64,000 bases of DNA from Agrilactobacillus composti DSM 18527 = JCM 14202 (GTDB lineage: Bacteria > Bacillota > Bacilli > Lactobacillales > Lactobacillaceae): assembly GCF_001436375.1 (NCBI RefSeq), contig NZ_AZGA01000088.1, forward strand, positions 37,464 to 101,463, written 5' to 3'. Position numbers and translations under genes: made by a program. Each line of letters opens with the position of its first letter. Within the stretch, counting starts at the first letter, position 1. The notes under the pieces were generated by a model that made no database searches, had not been told where the DNA came from, and saw only the letters and a list, made by a program, of their open reading frames with translations. This document shows positions 17,453 through 25,381 of the stretch, piece by piece.

Positions 17453-18037
17453 TTAATCTGTCTTGGCATTGAGCTGGTGTAAATAAAAGCCGGGATAATG
17501 AATGGCGGCTAACACATCAGCCATGGTCAAAGCATCATCTTGAAGCCACTGCAAAATAGTGCTGAGAATCATGCTACTCAAGCTAGTAATAATGATTTCA
17601 GGTTTTGGTGCATCTCGAATAAATTGAAAAAAGGGTTGTGCGTGGAGTTCATTGGGTGGCATGGTTTCAATGAACTTCTGACCCTCAGCGGCGATATTAG
17701 TCACGATAGATTCATAAAAAGTTACATCAGAATTATTGACTAATATATGTCTAAATAGGCTAGCATGGGCATCTAACCAGCCAACAACTCGAATAAACAT
17801 TGGGTCATCTTCTAAAATGTTATCATTCAAATACGTTGTGCCGTGAAGGAAATTGAAAATAACGTCACGTAACAGGTCAAATTTATCTTGGTAATAGCGA
17901 TAAAAGGTGCTACGGTCAGTCAGGGCCTGATCAACAATCATTTTTACCGTAATTTTTTCTAAGTAATTAGTTTGTAATAAATCATATAGTGCTTGGTTTA
18001 AAGCTCTTTTTGTCCGCATCACTTGTTTTGATGTCAT
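17453..18037 (-). CDS. TetR-family regulator, probably of the MMPL exporter
   Basis: A 194-residue protein. An N-terminal TetR helix-turn-helix (about 5-55) shows TKRALNQALYDLLQTNYLEKITVKMIVDQALTDRSTFYRYY, and the C-terminal ligand domain is of the TetR_C_7/DhaS-like type often seen in lactobacilli. It is transcribed towards the MMPL gene, which begins 113 bases after its stop and has its own inverted repeat. The start ATG at 18037 follows GAGGTAA. A perfect palindrome at 18063-18079 just upstream suggests autoregulation. Confidence 0.88.
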   Translation of the reverse strand: MTSKQVMRTKRALNQALYDLLQTNYLEKITVKMIVDQALTDRSTFYRYYQDKFDLLRDVIFNFLHGTTYLNDNILEDDPMFIRVVGWLDAHASLFRHILVNNSDVTFYESIVTNIAAEGQKFIETMPPNELHAQPFFQFIRDAPKPEIIITSLSSMILSTILQWLQDDALTMADVLAAIHYPGFYLHQLNAKTD

Positions 18038-18062
18038 AAAATTACCTCACGCTATCATTGTC

Positions 18063-18079
18063 TTGGTTAAATTAACCAA
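18063..18079. promoter_or_regulatory. Perfect palindrome upstream of the TetR gene
   Basis: TTGGTTAA-A-TTAACCAA: an 8-1-8 palindrome, 26 bases before the TetR start. It is likely an autoregulatory operator. It differs from the repeat in front of the MMPL gene, so one protein may not bind both. Confidence 0.55.
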
Positions 18080-18219
18080 CCCTAGCAAGTTTACCAAAGA
18101 TGATGTCTGAGGTAATGGTAAGAAAGTCTGAATTATCACGCAGTAGTTTTGCTTGCGTAGATGGCAGGTGCCACAGACAGCGCGATTGAAGATGATAAGT
18201 ATCGTCTGATTATAATGAA

Positions 18220-18258
18220 TAAGTTATACATTATTATCTTTTTGAAAAGTATAACTTA
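18220..18258. repeat. Ten-base perfect inverted repeat in the 18.1-18.5 kb gap
   Basis: TAAGTTATAC (18220-18229) and GTATAACTTA (18249-18258) are perfect complements around a 19-base spacer. Each arm is followed by or contains TATACATT, so the region also has near-direct repeat character. It could be a hairpin or a paired operator. The 18.08-18.42 kb interval around it has no gene I can support; a 72-codon frame at 18161-18379 lacks a good ribosome site. Confidence 0.45.
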
Positions 18259-18419
18259 TACATTACGGGTTAGCGACGATAGTCCAGACTATTGGTACGA
18301 GGAAAGTCATGCGAATATTATGCAGATCATTAAAGAAATTGAGGGAGGTATTTTAAGAGCAGTAAACAATCGTTACTAAATAATTTACTTAAATTACAAT
18401 TGAGTAAACAAATATTTAG

Positions 18420-18433
18420 TAAAAACGTTTACA
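18420..18433. promoter_or_regulatory. cre-like CcpA site before the small-protein/GPH permease genes
   Basis: TAAAAACGTTTACA matches the cre consensus at 13 of 14 positions, 63 bases before the small gene's start. Confidence 0.65.
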
Positions 18434-18495
18434 AAACCTATGGGATTTTGTGCAATTATATGCTATCCTAGTCCTATGTTAAAGGGGGTGTCACG

Positions 18496-18735
18496 ATGGC
18501 TAATAATGACAAAATTACACTGGACTCTAAAGAATTTGCCCGTTCGATCATTTCTAGCAATCCGATCAAAGATGGGGAAGATGAAAAGGCTTATATCAAA
18601 CGGCAGCTACGTTTGTATTTAGAAGCAGTGCTCTTGGTTGATGATTTTAATAACTTGGAAGAAACACGCTTTGACGTGGCTAAATCTGAACAACGTAACA
18701 GCATTTTACAGAAGATCATCGAAAGACGTTATTAA
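18496..18735 (+). CDS. Small hypothetical acidic protein
   Basis: A 79-residue soluble protein, mostly helical by appearance and charged at both ends (DGEDEKAYIKRQLRLYLEAVLLVDDFNNLEE; C-terminus ILQKIIERRY). No signal or membrane segment. The ATG at 18496 has a strong AAGGGGG site and a cre-like box lies upstream, which supports a real gene. The GPH permease begins 76 bases later after a hairpin. I do not recognise the family. Confidence 0.55.
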   Translation: MANNDKITLDSKEFARSIISSNPIKDGEDEKAYIKRQLRLYLEAVLLVDDFNNLEETRFDVAKSEQRNSILQKIIERRY

Positions 18736-18742
18736 GGGTTGG

Positions 18743-18769
18743 TTAAACAAAAGCGACCCTTTTGTTTAA
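18743..18769. terminator. AT-rich hairpin between small gene and GPH permease
   Basis: TTAAACAAAA (18743-18752) pairs perfectly with TTTTGTTTAA (18760-18769). It lacks a separate T tail, so it may be a weak terminator or an RNA stability element. Confidence 0.4.
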
Positions 18770-18777
18770 GCCAGTCT

Positions 18778-18791
18778 TGAAAGCGCTCTAG
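18778..18791. promoter_or_regulatory. cre-like site before the GPH permease
   Basis: TGAAAGCGCTCTAG matches 12 of 14 cre positions and lies 21 bases before the start codon. Confidence 0.5.
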
Positions 18792-18811
18792 AAGGGAAGA
18801 TGAGTTTATAA

Positions 18812-20239
18812 TTGAAACACGCAAAGCAGTACACGTCGTACGCACTCGGGGCCTTTGGGCATGATGCTTTTTACGCAACCTTAAGTACTTACTTTATGCT
18901 ATTTGTCACCAGCCAACTTTTTACCACTGGCAATAAGGCCTTCAATGCTAAAATGATTGGCCTAGTGTCCATGTTGATGGTAGTCATCCGGATCTGTGAG
19001 ATCACCTTGGATCCAATGATTGGTGGCGCCGTGGACAATACCCAGACCCGTTGGGGGAAGTTTAAACCTTGGTTAGTCGTTGGGGCCATTATCAGTTCCG
19101 TCATGTTGGTCCTGATTTTCACCGACTTTGGCGGACTGGCCACCAGTAAGCCCACCTTATATTTGGTATTATTCGGCATTGTATTTGTAGTTCTAGATAT
19201 TTTCTATTCGTTTAAAGATATTGCTTTTTGGTCCATGCTACCAGCTTTAAGTGTGGATTCTAAGGTCCGGGCCATGTTTGGGACCATTGGCCGGTTTGGT
19301 TCCACGTTAGGCCAACAAGGTGTGCCCATTGTGATTTTTCCGTTAGTCGTGTTCTTTTCCCAAACCTTTTCTCATACCAGTGGCGATACGAAAACACAAA
19401 CTGGCTGGTTAGGCTTTGCCATTGTCATCGCGGCGGTTTCTTTATTAGGAGCCTTGGCCACGGTATTTGGGACCAAAGAAAAGAAAAATGCCATCCGTGA
19501 AAATACGGAAAAAGTCCGGTTTAGAGATGTCTTCAAAGTCATTGGTCAAAATGATCAATTGATGTGGCTGGCTTTATCCTACTTCTTGTTTGCCTTAGGT
19601 TATGTGGTGACCAATTCCCTATTGGCCTATTATTTCCAATACGTCCTAGGTCAACCAGATAAATTCAGCTTGACGGGGGTTATCACGGCCATTCTAGGGA
19701 TTATTTCCGTGGTCTTATTCCCAGCCATCGTTGCGGCAGTTAAACGCCGGATGATTTATATCGGCGGAATTGCCATGATGTTGATTGGTTATGTCCTTTT
19801 CTTAATGGCTGGTCAAAATATTGTGATGGTTCTAATTGCGGATGCCATTTTCTACTTCCCTTATCCCATGATTTTCTTAGCAGCTTTAATGACCATCACT
19901 GATAGTGTGGAATATGGCCAATTAAAGACCGGGACTCGGAACGAGTCTGTCACCTTGTCCGTACGGCCATTGATCGATAAATTGGCTGGTGCCATTGCCA
20001 TGGGGGTCGTCAGTATTGCCGCTGTGGGTTCTGGCATGGTGGGTAGTGCTAAACCAAGCAGTATCTCCGCCCATGGTTTGACTATCTTTAAGACCTTCAT
20101 GTTCTTTGCCCCAATTGTATTGATTTTGGCAGCTGCCTTTGTCTTTTTCTTCAAGGTGAAGCTGACTGAAAAGAAACACTCCGAAATTGTTCGGACCCTG
20201 GAAAAGAAATTAAACGTGGATCCAGACGATGTGGATTAA
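18812..20239 (+). CDS. GPH-family glycoside/pentoside/hexuronide:cation symporter
   Basis: A 475-residue 12-helix permease. The family start is clear (YALGAFGHDAFYATLSTYFMLFVTSQLF), with RICEITLDPMIGGAVDNTQTRWGKFKPWLVVG after helix 2 and a middle loop before NDQLMWLALSYFLFALG. No C-terminal EIIA-like domain is present, unlike LacS. The start is TTG at 18812; the nearest ATG (18800) runs into a stop within three codons, and the ribosome site (GAAGGGAAG) is about 12 bases away. Two cre-like sites precede it. No glycosidase is adjacent, so the substrate is unknown. Confidence 0.88.
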   Translation: MKHAKQYTSYALGAFGHDAFYATLSTYFMLFVTSQLFTTGNKAFNAKMIGLVSMLMVVIRICEITLDPMIGGAVDNTQTRWGKFKPWLVVGAIISSVMLVLIFTDFGGLATSKPTLYLVLFGIVFVVLDIFYSFKDIAFWSMLPALSVDSKVRAMFGTIGRFGSTLGQQGVPIVIFPLVVFFSQTFSHTSGDTKTQTGWLGFAIVIAAVSLLGALATVFGTKEKKNAIRENTEKVRFRDVFKVIGQNDQLMWLALSYFLFALGYVVTNSLLAYYFQYVLGQPDKFSLTGVITAILGIISVVLFPAIVAAVKRRMIYIGGIAMMLIGYVLFLMAGQNIVMVLIADAIFYFPYPMIFLAALMTITDSVEYGQLKTGTRNESVTLSVRPLIDKLAGAIAMGVVSIAAVGSGMVGSAKPSSISAHGLTIFKTFMFFAPIVLILAAAFVFFFKVKLTEKKHSEIVRTLEKKLNVDPDDVD

Positions 20240-20280
20240 GCAGGTTTGATCGTCACATATTAACTTAATGTTAAGTCACA

Positions 20281-20321
20281 AAAACTCAGGAAATCAGTTA
20301 ATAGATTTCCTGAGTTTTTGT
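20281..20321 (+). terminator. Terminator of the GPH permease gene
   Basis: Fifteen-base stem (20281-20295 with 20304-20318) with a T tail, 42 bases past the stop. Confidence 0.88.
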
Positions 20322-20436
20322 ATCTAAGTCTAAATTTTTGATGAAATATAAAATAATTTCAAATAAATTTTACAAATCCGATATTTGGACCGTGAATACT
20401 AATATAACAGTGTATGTGAGTAAATAAGTCACGTTT

Positions 20437-20450
20437 AGGAAACGGTTACA
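20437..20450. promoter_or_regulatory. cre-like site upstream of the ilvD promoter
   Basis: AGGAAACGGTTACA matches 12 of 14 cre positions, 46 bases before the -35 box. An upstream cre could activate or repress; direction is not known. Confidence 0.45.
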
Positions 20451-20495
20451 TCAACAAATTAATCGTATTTTAATGCTATTTTCATAAATTAGGTG

Positions 20496-20523
20496 TTTAC
20501 AAATCATCATTTTATAATATAAT
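20496..20523 (+). promoter_or_regulatory. ilvD leader promoter
   Basis: TTTACA (20496-20501) and TATAAT (20518-20523), 16 bases apart, 38 bases before the leader peptide ATG. Confidence 0.7.
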
Positions 20524-20560
20524 GATAATCAATCTTAGAAATACGAAAGGAATTAGACTT

Positions 20561-20620
20561 ATGAAAACAACCAATGCCACATTATTACAAACTTTAGTCG
20601 TCCGCATCGTGATTATGTAG
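20561..20620 (+). CDS. ilvL: Branched-chain leader peptide of the ilvD attenuator
   Basis: A 19-codon frame with a good ribosome site (AAAGGAA) and an ATG at 20561. The peptide is MKTTNATLLQTLVVRIVIM: three Leu, three Val and two Ile among its last 12 residues, including Leu-Leu and Val-Val pairs. That composition is the hallmark of ilv/leu attenuation leaders, in which ribosome stalling senses charged branched-chain tRNAs. It ends one base before a set of competing stems and an intrinsic terminator in front of ilvD. This is direct sequence evidence; regulation itself is inferred. Confidence 0.85.
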   Translation: MKTTNATLLQTLVVRIVIM

Positions 20621-20709
20621 CGCGGGCTATTTTGTAATTGCCCGCGTGGATAAGGCGGGCAGCATTGGTTAAGCCAAGAGCTGTTCTATAGCTTTTGGCT
20701 TTTTATTTT
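20621..20709 (+). terminator. ilvD transcription attenuator with alternative stems
   Basis: Terminator stem 20671-20682 with 20690-20701, then a T-rich run to 20709. Upstream stem CGCGGGC/GCCCGCG (20621-20627 with 20640-20646) competes with GCCCGC/GCGGGC (20640-20645 with 20655-20660). A 9-base segment inside the leader gene (20569-20577) can pair with 20662-20670, which directly abuts the terminator. The layout fits ribosome-mediated attenuation. Confidence 0.8.
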
Positions 20710-20764
20710 AGTCAATTTCGTTTCCGATGTTCCTAATAAAACAAATTTACAAAGGGTGGTAAAT

Positions 20765-22507
20765 ATGGCAGATACATTAGGTTTTTCGCTTACAGGTGCA
20801 GATATTAAAAAACGCAGTGACAAAATTAAAGTAGGGGTAGATACAGCCCCGGGACGTAGTTTGTTATACGCCACTGGTCAAGTTAAAAACGAAGATGACA
20901 TGAAGAAACCGTTCATCGCCATCTGTAATTCCTACATCGAAATCGTTCCTGGTCATATTCATCTGCGAATGTTGGCCGACATTGCTAAAAAAGCGATTCG
21001 TGAAGCTGGGGGTATTCCTTTTGAATTCAACACCATCGGGGTCGATGATGGGATCGCCATGGGTCACGTGGGGATGCGTTACTCCTTACCAAGTCGGGAA
21101 GTTATCGCCGATGCCGCTGAAACCGTGATCCAAGCTCATTGGTTTGATGGGGTTTTATTCATGCCAAACTGTGACAAGATCACACCGGGGATGTTGATGG
21201 CAGCTGCTCGCACCAACGTGCCTTCCGTATTCGTATCTGGGGGCCCAATGCGTGCTGGGGTGGATCCTAACGGCAATGCCACTACCTTGTCCACCATGTT
21301 TGAAGCCGTTGGAGCTTTCAAATCTGGCAAATTATCTAAGGAAGATTTATTGGAATATGAACAAAATGCCTGTCCTGGCTGTGGTTCTTGCGCCGGGATG
21401 TTCACCGCAAACTCCATGAACTCTTTGATGGAAGCCTTAGGTGTAGCTTTGCCTTATAACGGCACTGCCTTAGCTGACACTGAAGAAAGAAAAGAACTGG
21501 TTCGTAAAGCCGCTAAACAAGTCATGTACGTGGTCAAACATAATATTCGGCCGAGAGACTTGATGACCAAAGAAGCCTTTGATGACGCTTATGCCTTAGA
21601 TATGGCCATGGGTGGTTCCACCAACACTGTCCTTCATGGTCTGGCCATCGCCCATGAAGCTGGCGTGCCTTATTCTGAAGAAGATATTAATGAAATTTCT
21701 AAGAAGACCCCTTACGTGGCTAAAATTGCCCCATCTTCTCACTGGACCATGCAAGATGTCCATGCCGCAGGTGGCATTCCCGTTATCTTAAATGAATTGA
21801 TCCAAAAGGGTGGTATTTTACATCCCGATCGCATGACTGTCACCGGCAAGACCATTCGGGAAAATGTCGCCGGTTGTGAGACAAAGAATCCAGAAATTAT
21901 TCATACCGTTGAAAATGCTTATTCCCAACAAGGTGGTCTGTCCATCCTTCATGGGAACATCGCCCCTGATGGCGCGGTTATCAAAGTCGGCGGGGTGGAT
22001 AAGGATATCCATAAATTCGTGGGCAAGGCCATTTGTTTTGATTCCCACGATGATGCCGTTAATGGCATTGATTCTGGCAAAGTTCAACCAGGCCACGTTG
22101 TGGTTATTCGCTACGAAGGTCCTAAAGGTGGCCCTGGTATGCCAGAAATGTTGAACCCAACTTCTAGTATCGTTGGTCGGGGCTTAGGTCGTGAAGTTGG
22201 CCTGATCACTGATGGCCGCTTCTCTGGGGCTACCCGGGGCATTGCCGTGGGCCATATCTCCCCAGAAGCCGCCGATGGTGGCAATATTGCCTTAATTAAA
22301 GATGGGGATACCATCACCATTGATTTGACCAATCGCAGCATGATGTTAGATGTTTCCGATGAAGAATTAGCCGAACGTCGCACCCATTTGAAGAAGTTTG
22401 AACCAAAAGTTAAAACAGGTTACTTAGCACGTTACCAAGCCTTAGTTACATCTGCCAATACTGGTGGCGTTATGAAAGGCTACGATGAATTGTTTGCTGA
22501 TAAGTAA
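20765..22507 (+). CDS. ilvD: Dihydroxy-acid dehydratase
   Basis: A 580-residue IlvD/Edd-family enzyme that converts 2,3-dihydroxy-isovalerate and -methylvalerate to the 2-keto acids of valine and isoleucine synthesis. Iron-sulphur cysteine contexts are all present: AICNSY, FMPNCDK and [13 protein letters not shown]-terminal [19 protein letters not shown] and [16 protein letters not shown] are typical. The ATG at 20765 follows AAGGGTGG. No ilvB, ilvN, ilvC or ilvA is adjacent, so it is a stand-alone gene here, under its own attenuator and next to a transporter. Sugar-acid dehydratases share the fold, but the leader peptide strongly favours ilvD. Confidence 0.95.
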   Translation: MADTLGFSLTGADIKKRSDKIKVGVDTAPGRSLLYATGQVKNEDDMKKPFIAICNSYIEIVPGHIHLRMLADIAKKAIREAGGIPFEFNTIGVDDGIAMGHVGMRYSLPSREVIADAAETVIQAHWFDGVLFMPNCDKITPGMLMAAARTNVPSVFVSGGPMRAGVDPNGNATTLSTMFEAVGAFKSGKLSKEDLLEYEQNACPGCGSCAGMFTANSMNSLMEALGVALPYNGTALADTEERKELVRKAAKQVMYVVKHNIRPRDLMTKEAFDDAYALDMAMGGSTNTVLHGLAIAHEAGVPYSEEDINEISKKTPYVAKIAPSSHWTMQDVHAAGGIPVILNELIQKGGILHPDRMTVTGKTIRENVAGCETKNPEIIHTVENAYSQQGGLSILHGNIAPDGAVIKVGGVDKDIHKFVGKAICFDSHDDAVNGIDSGKVQPGHVVVIRYEGPKGGPGMPEMLNPTSSIVGRGLGREVGLITDGRFSGATRGIAVGHISPEAADGGNIALIKDGDTITIDLTNRSMMLDVSDEELAERRTHLKKFEPKVKTGYLARYQALVTSANTGGVMKGYDELFADK

Positions 22508-22544
22508 ATATTAGGGATCAAGAAACTAAATGGGGGATAACTAT

Positions 22545-23537
22545 ATGAAAGCAGTCACTAAAGTCGGTAATTGGATGAGTAAATGGTTCACATTACTTGT
22601 TGTCCTGTGGGCAGCTGTCAACTACTTCTTACCACAAACTAGTTTATGGATCGCACCAAAGACACCAATTTTATTAGGGATTATCTTGTTCGGCATGGGC
22701 TTAACGTTAAATCGGGATGATTTTGCCCGCATCTTAAAACAACCAATTCCGGTTATTTTAGGCACATTCGCCCATTACGCCATCATGCCAACTATTGCTT
22801 GGCTGTTGTGCTTATTGTTCCACTTATCCGGGCCAACAGCCGTTGGGGTCATTTTAGTCGGATCTTGTCCAAGCGGAACTTCCTCCAGTGTTATGGCTTA
22901 CTTAGCCAAAGGGGATGTGGCCCTAGACGTATCTATTGAAGCATTGTCCACCCTGTTAGCACCAATCATGTTGCCAACGATGCTGAAATTGTACGCCGGC
23001 CAATGGGTCGCTATTCCCACCCAACAATTATTCTTAAGCACTGTCAAGATTGTGGTTATCCCAATCATCGCTGGGGTCATTGTCCATACCTTATTTAGCA
23101 AACAAGCTGAAAAAGTTACCAAAGCACTGCCATTAGTTTCGCAAGTGGCTATCTTAGCCATCATTGGTGCGGTTTTCGCCGCTAACCATGCCGACCTATT
23201 CACCGCCCAAACAGCACTGGTTATTCCAGTTGTCATGTTGCATAACTTGTCCGGTTACGGGTTAGGCTTCTTGTTCAGTCATTTGATCCGGTTGCGGGAA
23301 CCACAGCGTAAAGCCATCACTTTTGAAGTGGGGATGCAAGATTCAAGTCTAGGGGCAACCTTAGCCATGAAGTACTTCGTCCCAGCCGCTGCCATCCCAT
23401 CAACCATCTTCTCGATCTGGCATAACATCTCCGGGTCAATCTTGAGTTCATGGTGGCGTCAACATACCCATGAAACCATGCAAGACTTGGAAAGAGAAGC
23501 TGCCCAAGCTAAAGCGCAGGCCCAAGCAACACGGTAA
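22545..23537 (+). CDS. BASS-family transporter (bile acid:sodium symporter/PanS-like)
   Basis: A 330-residue membrane protein with about ten helices. Family landmarks are ILFGMGLTLNRDDFARIL near residue 60, GVILVGSCPSGTSSSVMAYLAKGDVALDVS in the middle and EVGMQDSSLGATLAMKYF in the second half. The ATG at 22545 follows GGGGGAT. Only 37 bases separate it from ilvD and there is a shared terminator, so it is under the same attenuator. Salmonella PanS, a relative, carries ketopantoate; 2-keto or dihydroxy acids are therefore reasonable substrates (inference). It is not a bile-acid carrier by any evidence here. Confidence 0.88.
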   Translation: MKAVTKVGNWMSKWFTLLVVLWAAVNYFLPQTSLWIAPKTPILLGIILFGMGLTLNRDDFARILKQPIPVILGTFAHYAIMPTIAWLLCLLFHLSGPTAVGVILVGSCPSGTSSSVMAYLAKGDVALDVSIEALSTLLAPIMLPTMLKLYAGQWVAIPTQQLFLSTVKIVVIPIIAGVIVHTLFSKQAEKVTKALPLVSQVAILAIIGAVFAANHADLFTAQTALVIPVVMLHNLSGYGLGFLFSHLIRLREPQRKAITFEVGMQDSSLGATLAMKYFVPAAAIPSTIFSIWHNISGSILSSWWRQHTHETMQDLEREAAQAKAQAQATR

Positions 23538-23555
23538 TGGGTTGATAAGTTAATT

Positions 23556-23586
23556 AAAAGAGGATCTCAAATGAGGTCCTCTTTTT
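23556..23586 (+). terminator. Terminator of ilvD-BASS operon
   Basis: Stem AAAAGAGGATCTC with GAGGTCCTCTTTT, followed by a T run. Confidence 0.85.
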
Positions 23587-23681
23587 ATGCGCTGATTTTT
23601 CGATTTGGTGAAAACTGTCTACTGGTGGGCAGGGGTATAATCTGTATTTTTCCGGTGTGTGACTGAATAGGCCTGAAGAAG

Positions 23682-24560
23682 TTACTTTTCAGAGATACGG
23701 TTAATAAAAGCTGTAATGTGCTGGCACAGGACAGTTGGGGCTTCTTCGGGGACATAATGGCCTGAATCTGGGATGGTTTCACCATACGAAACTTTGCAAA
23801 ACGGCGCAATTTTTTCAGCTAAATCTCGGGAAGAGCCAAGTTCGCCGCTCACCGCCAGTAAAGGCACGGCAATTTTTTGCTGTTTTAATTCATCATGGAT
23901 GGTCATATCGGTTAATACTGCCCGATAATAACCCAGCATCCCCCGCATCACACCCGGGGTTTTATAAATATTTTCATATTCATCCACATCTACTTTAGAA
24001 AAGGATGATTGCCAATTTGCGGCTTTGTTTGAGAAAAACCAATCAAGGAGTTTCCGTTCATTACCAGCTAAAAGGGACTCCGGTAAGTCAGGTAGGGCAT
24101 TGAATAAGAAGTGCCAACTGCGCCAACTTTCTGAGTTGAGGGGAATAGCTTTGGGTAAGGTAACACTGGGGATGTTGCCATCAATTAAGACTGTTCCTAA
24201 GAGCTGGTCAGGATAGAGGTGCGAAAAGGCAAAGCCCACCCAAGCGCCAACATCGTGGCCAATATAAATACGAGTTGTGACGTGCAGTTTTTCCAGAAGT
24301 GCATTGAGGCGCTGACTAGTGGTACGGGTATCAAAGCCAGTTGTCGGCACACTAGAGTAACCTTGACCGGGTAAATCAATGGCTAGCACATGATAATTAG
24401 CGGCTAATATGGGAATAACCCGCCGCCAGGCATAGGCACTTTCGGGAAATCCGGCGATTAGAACCAATGTCAACTTGTGGGTCACCCCAGCTTCAACCAA
24501 GTGCCAGCGGATGCCATCATCTGTCGTGACCATCCGATGTTGTTGTTTAATCTCAACCAT
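23682..24560 (-). CDS. Alpha/beta-hydrolase, epoxide-hydrolase/dehalogenase-like
   Basis: A 292-residue hydrolase. LVLIAGFPESAYAWRRVIP holds the oxyanion-hole HGFP-type motif (AGFPE here), YIGHDVGAWVGF has aspartate as the predicted nucleophile (D in the GHD-x-G elbow), and DSGHYVPEEAP supplies the catalytic histidine. An Asp nucleophile points to epoxide hydrolase or haloalkane-type chemistry, not an esterase with Ser. The start is the ATG at 24560, because AGAAGG lies within the 5 codons upstream. It is followed on the same strand by nothing, and the TetR gene is just upstream. The substrate is unknown. Confidence 0.82.
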   Translation of the reverse strand: MVEIKQQHRMVTTDDGIRWHLVEAGVTHKLTLVLIAGFPESAYAWRRVIPILAANYHVLAIDLPGQGYSSVPTTGFDTRTTSQRLNALLEKLHVTTRIYIGHDVGAWVGFAFSHLYPDQLLGTVLIDGNIPSVTLPKAIPLNSESWRSWHFLFNALPDLPESLLAGNERKLLDWFFSNKAANWQSSFSKVDVDEYENIYKTPGVMRGMLGYYRAVLTDMTIHDELKQQKIAVPLLAVSGELGSSRDLAEKIAPFCKVSYGETIPDSGHYVPEEAPTVLCQHITAFINRISEK

Positions 24561-24633
24561 AGTTCGCCTTCTCATAGTTTTTTGAGACTACTTTTACCCT
24601 AGTCTCTTGATAACTATTCTAAGACATTGAGAT

Positions 24634-25182
24634 TTAAAGTCCAAATTTAATTAAGGCCCACATAGCTTCAAAGCGTTCTTGATAGTTCGGCGCATTCCAA
24701 GTGTCTTTAAAATTAGGCAGGGTAAAGACGGAAAAAGCGGATAAAATAATTTCCGCCCGTTTAAATTCGGGATCGTGATAGGCCATGATTTTATCAATAA
24801 TGGCATAGGCATCCAGTAAGACCTTGTGCAGTGCATAGGGATTATTATCGATATATTGGGTGTTCAGCGTAAACATTTCCGGATTATTGTTGTAGGCATT
24901 TTTTTTGGCGTTGACAAAATGCCATAGCCAATCATGCAATTGGTCTCTGGGGCTTTGGCCGTCTTTGGGGGTAATCGCCACGTTGCCAATAATATTATGA
25001 TCGAACCAATTTTTGGCGACGGCTTCCCATAGTGCTTGCTTATTTTTAAAGTGTTTATAAATGGCAGCATGGGTAATGCCGAGTTCATTGGCGATTTGTG
25101 CTAATGAAATTTCGGCGCTCCCTGTACTTTTAATTAATTGTTCTGAGGTCTCGATGATGAGGTCCTGACTGATTCTTTTCAT
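24634..25182 (-). CDS. TetR-family regulator
   Basis: A 182-residue protein with a TetR helix-turn-helix at the N-terminus (LGITHAAIYKHFKNKQALWEAVAKNWF, about 31-57) and a C-terminal domain with many aromatic residues. It sits 73 bases upstream of the hydrolase on the same strand and divergently from the MDR oxidoreductase, 199 bases away, so it may control either or both. No clear ribosome site is seen before the ATG at 25182. GGTAAC/GTTACC words occur at about 25283, 25303 and 25354 in the divergent gap and are candidate operators. Confidence 0.85.
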   Translation of the reverse strand: MKRISQDLIIETSEQLIKSTGSAEISLAQIANELGITHAAIYKHFKNKQALWEAVAKNWFDHNIIGNVAITPKDGQSPRDQLHDWLWHFVNAKKNAYNNNPEMFTLNTQYIDNNPYALHKVLLDAYAIIDKIMAYHDPEFKRAEIILSAFSVFTLPNFKDTWNAPNYQERFEAMWALIKFGL

Positions 25183-25381
25183 GTCATGATGCTGACTGTT
25201 GCCAGTCGCAGAGGATTCAACACCTTTCTAAAAATTAAATTGATGTAAATAATTATATGATCAGTATAGCACAGAATTATTTCGGTAACAATATTTGACT
25301 TTTGTAACTTTAAGATTTAATATGACATCATCGGTTATAAAATAAACAAAAAGTTACCAAAATAATTTTGGAGGTTTTTAA

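Noticed and set aside
18161-18379. 72-codon plus-strand frame in the 18.1-18.5 kb gap
   Set aside because: No convincing ribosome site, no recognisable domain, and it runs through the inverted repeat; kept only as a gap description.
20752-20767. AGGGTGGTAA before ilvD, resembling a T-box core
   Set aside because: It is simply the ilvD ribosome site; no specifier loop or T-box stem I is visible, and a leader-peptide attenuator explains control.
22545-23537. Calling the BASS protein a bile-acid transporter
   Set aside because: The name reflects only the family; there are no bile-related genes nearby and the operon partner is ilvD.
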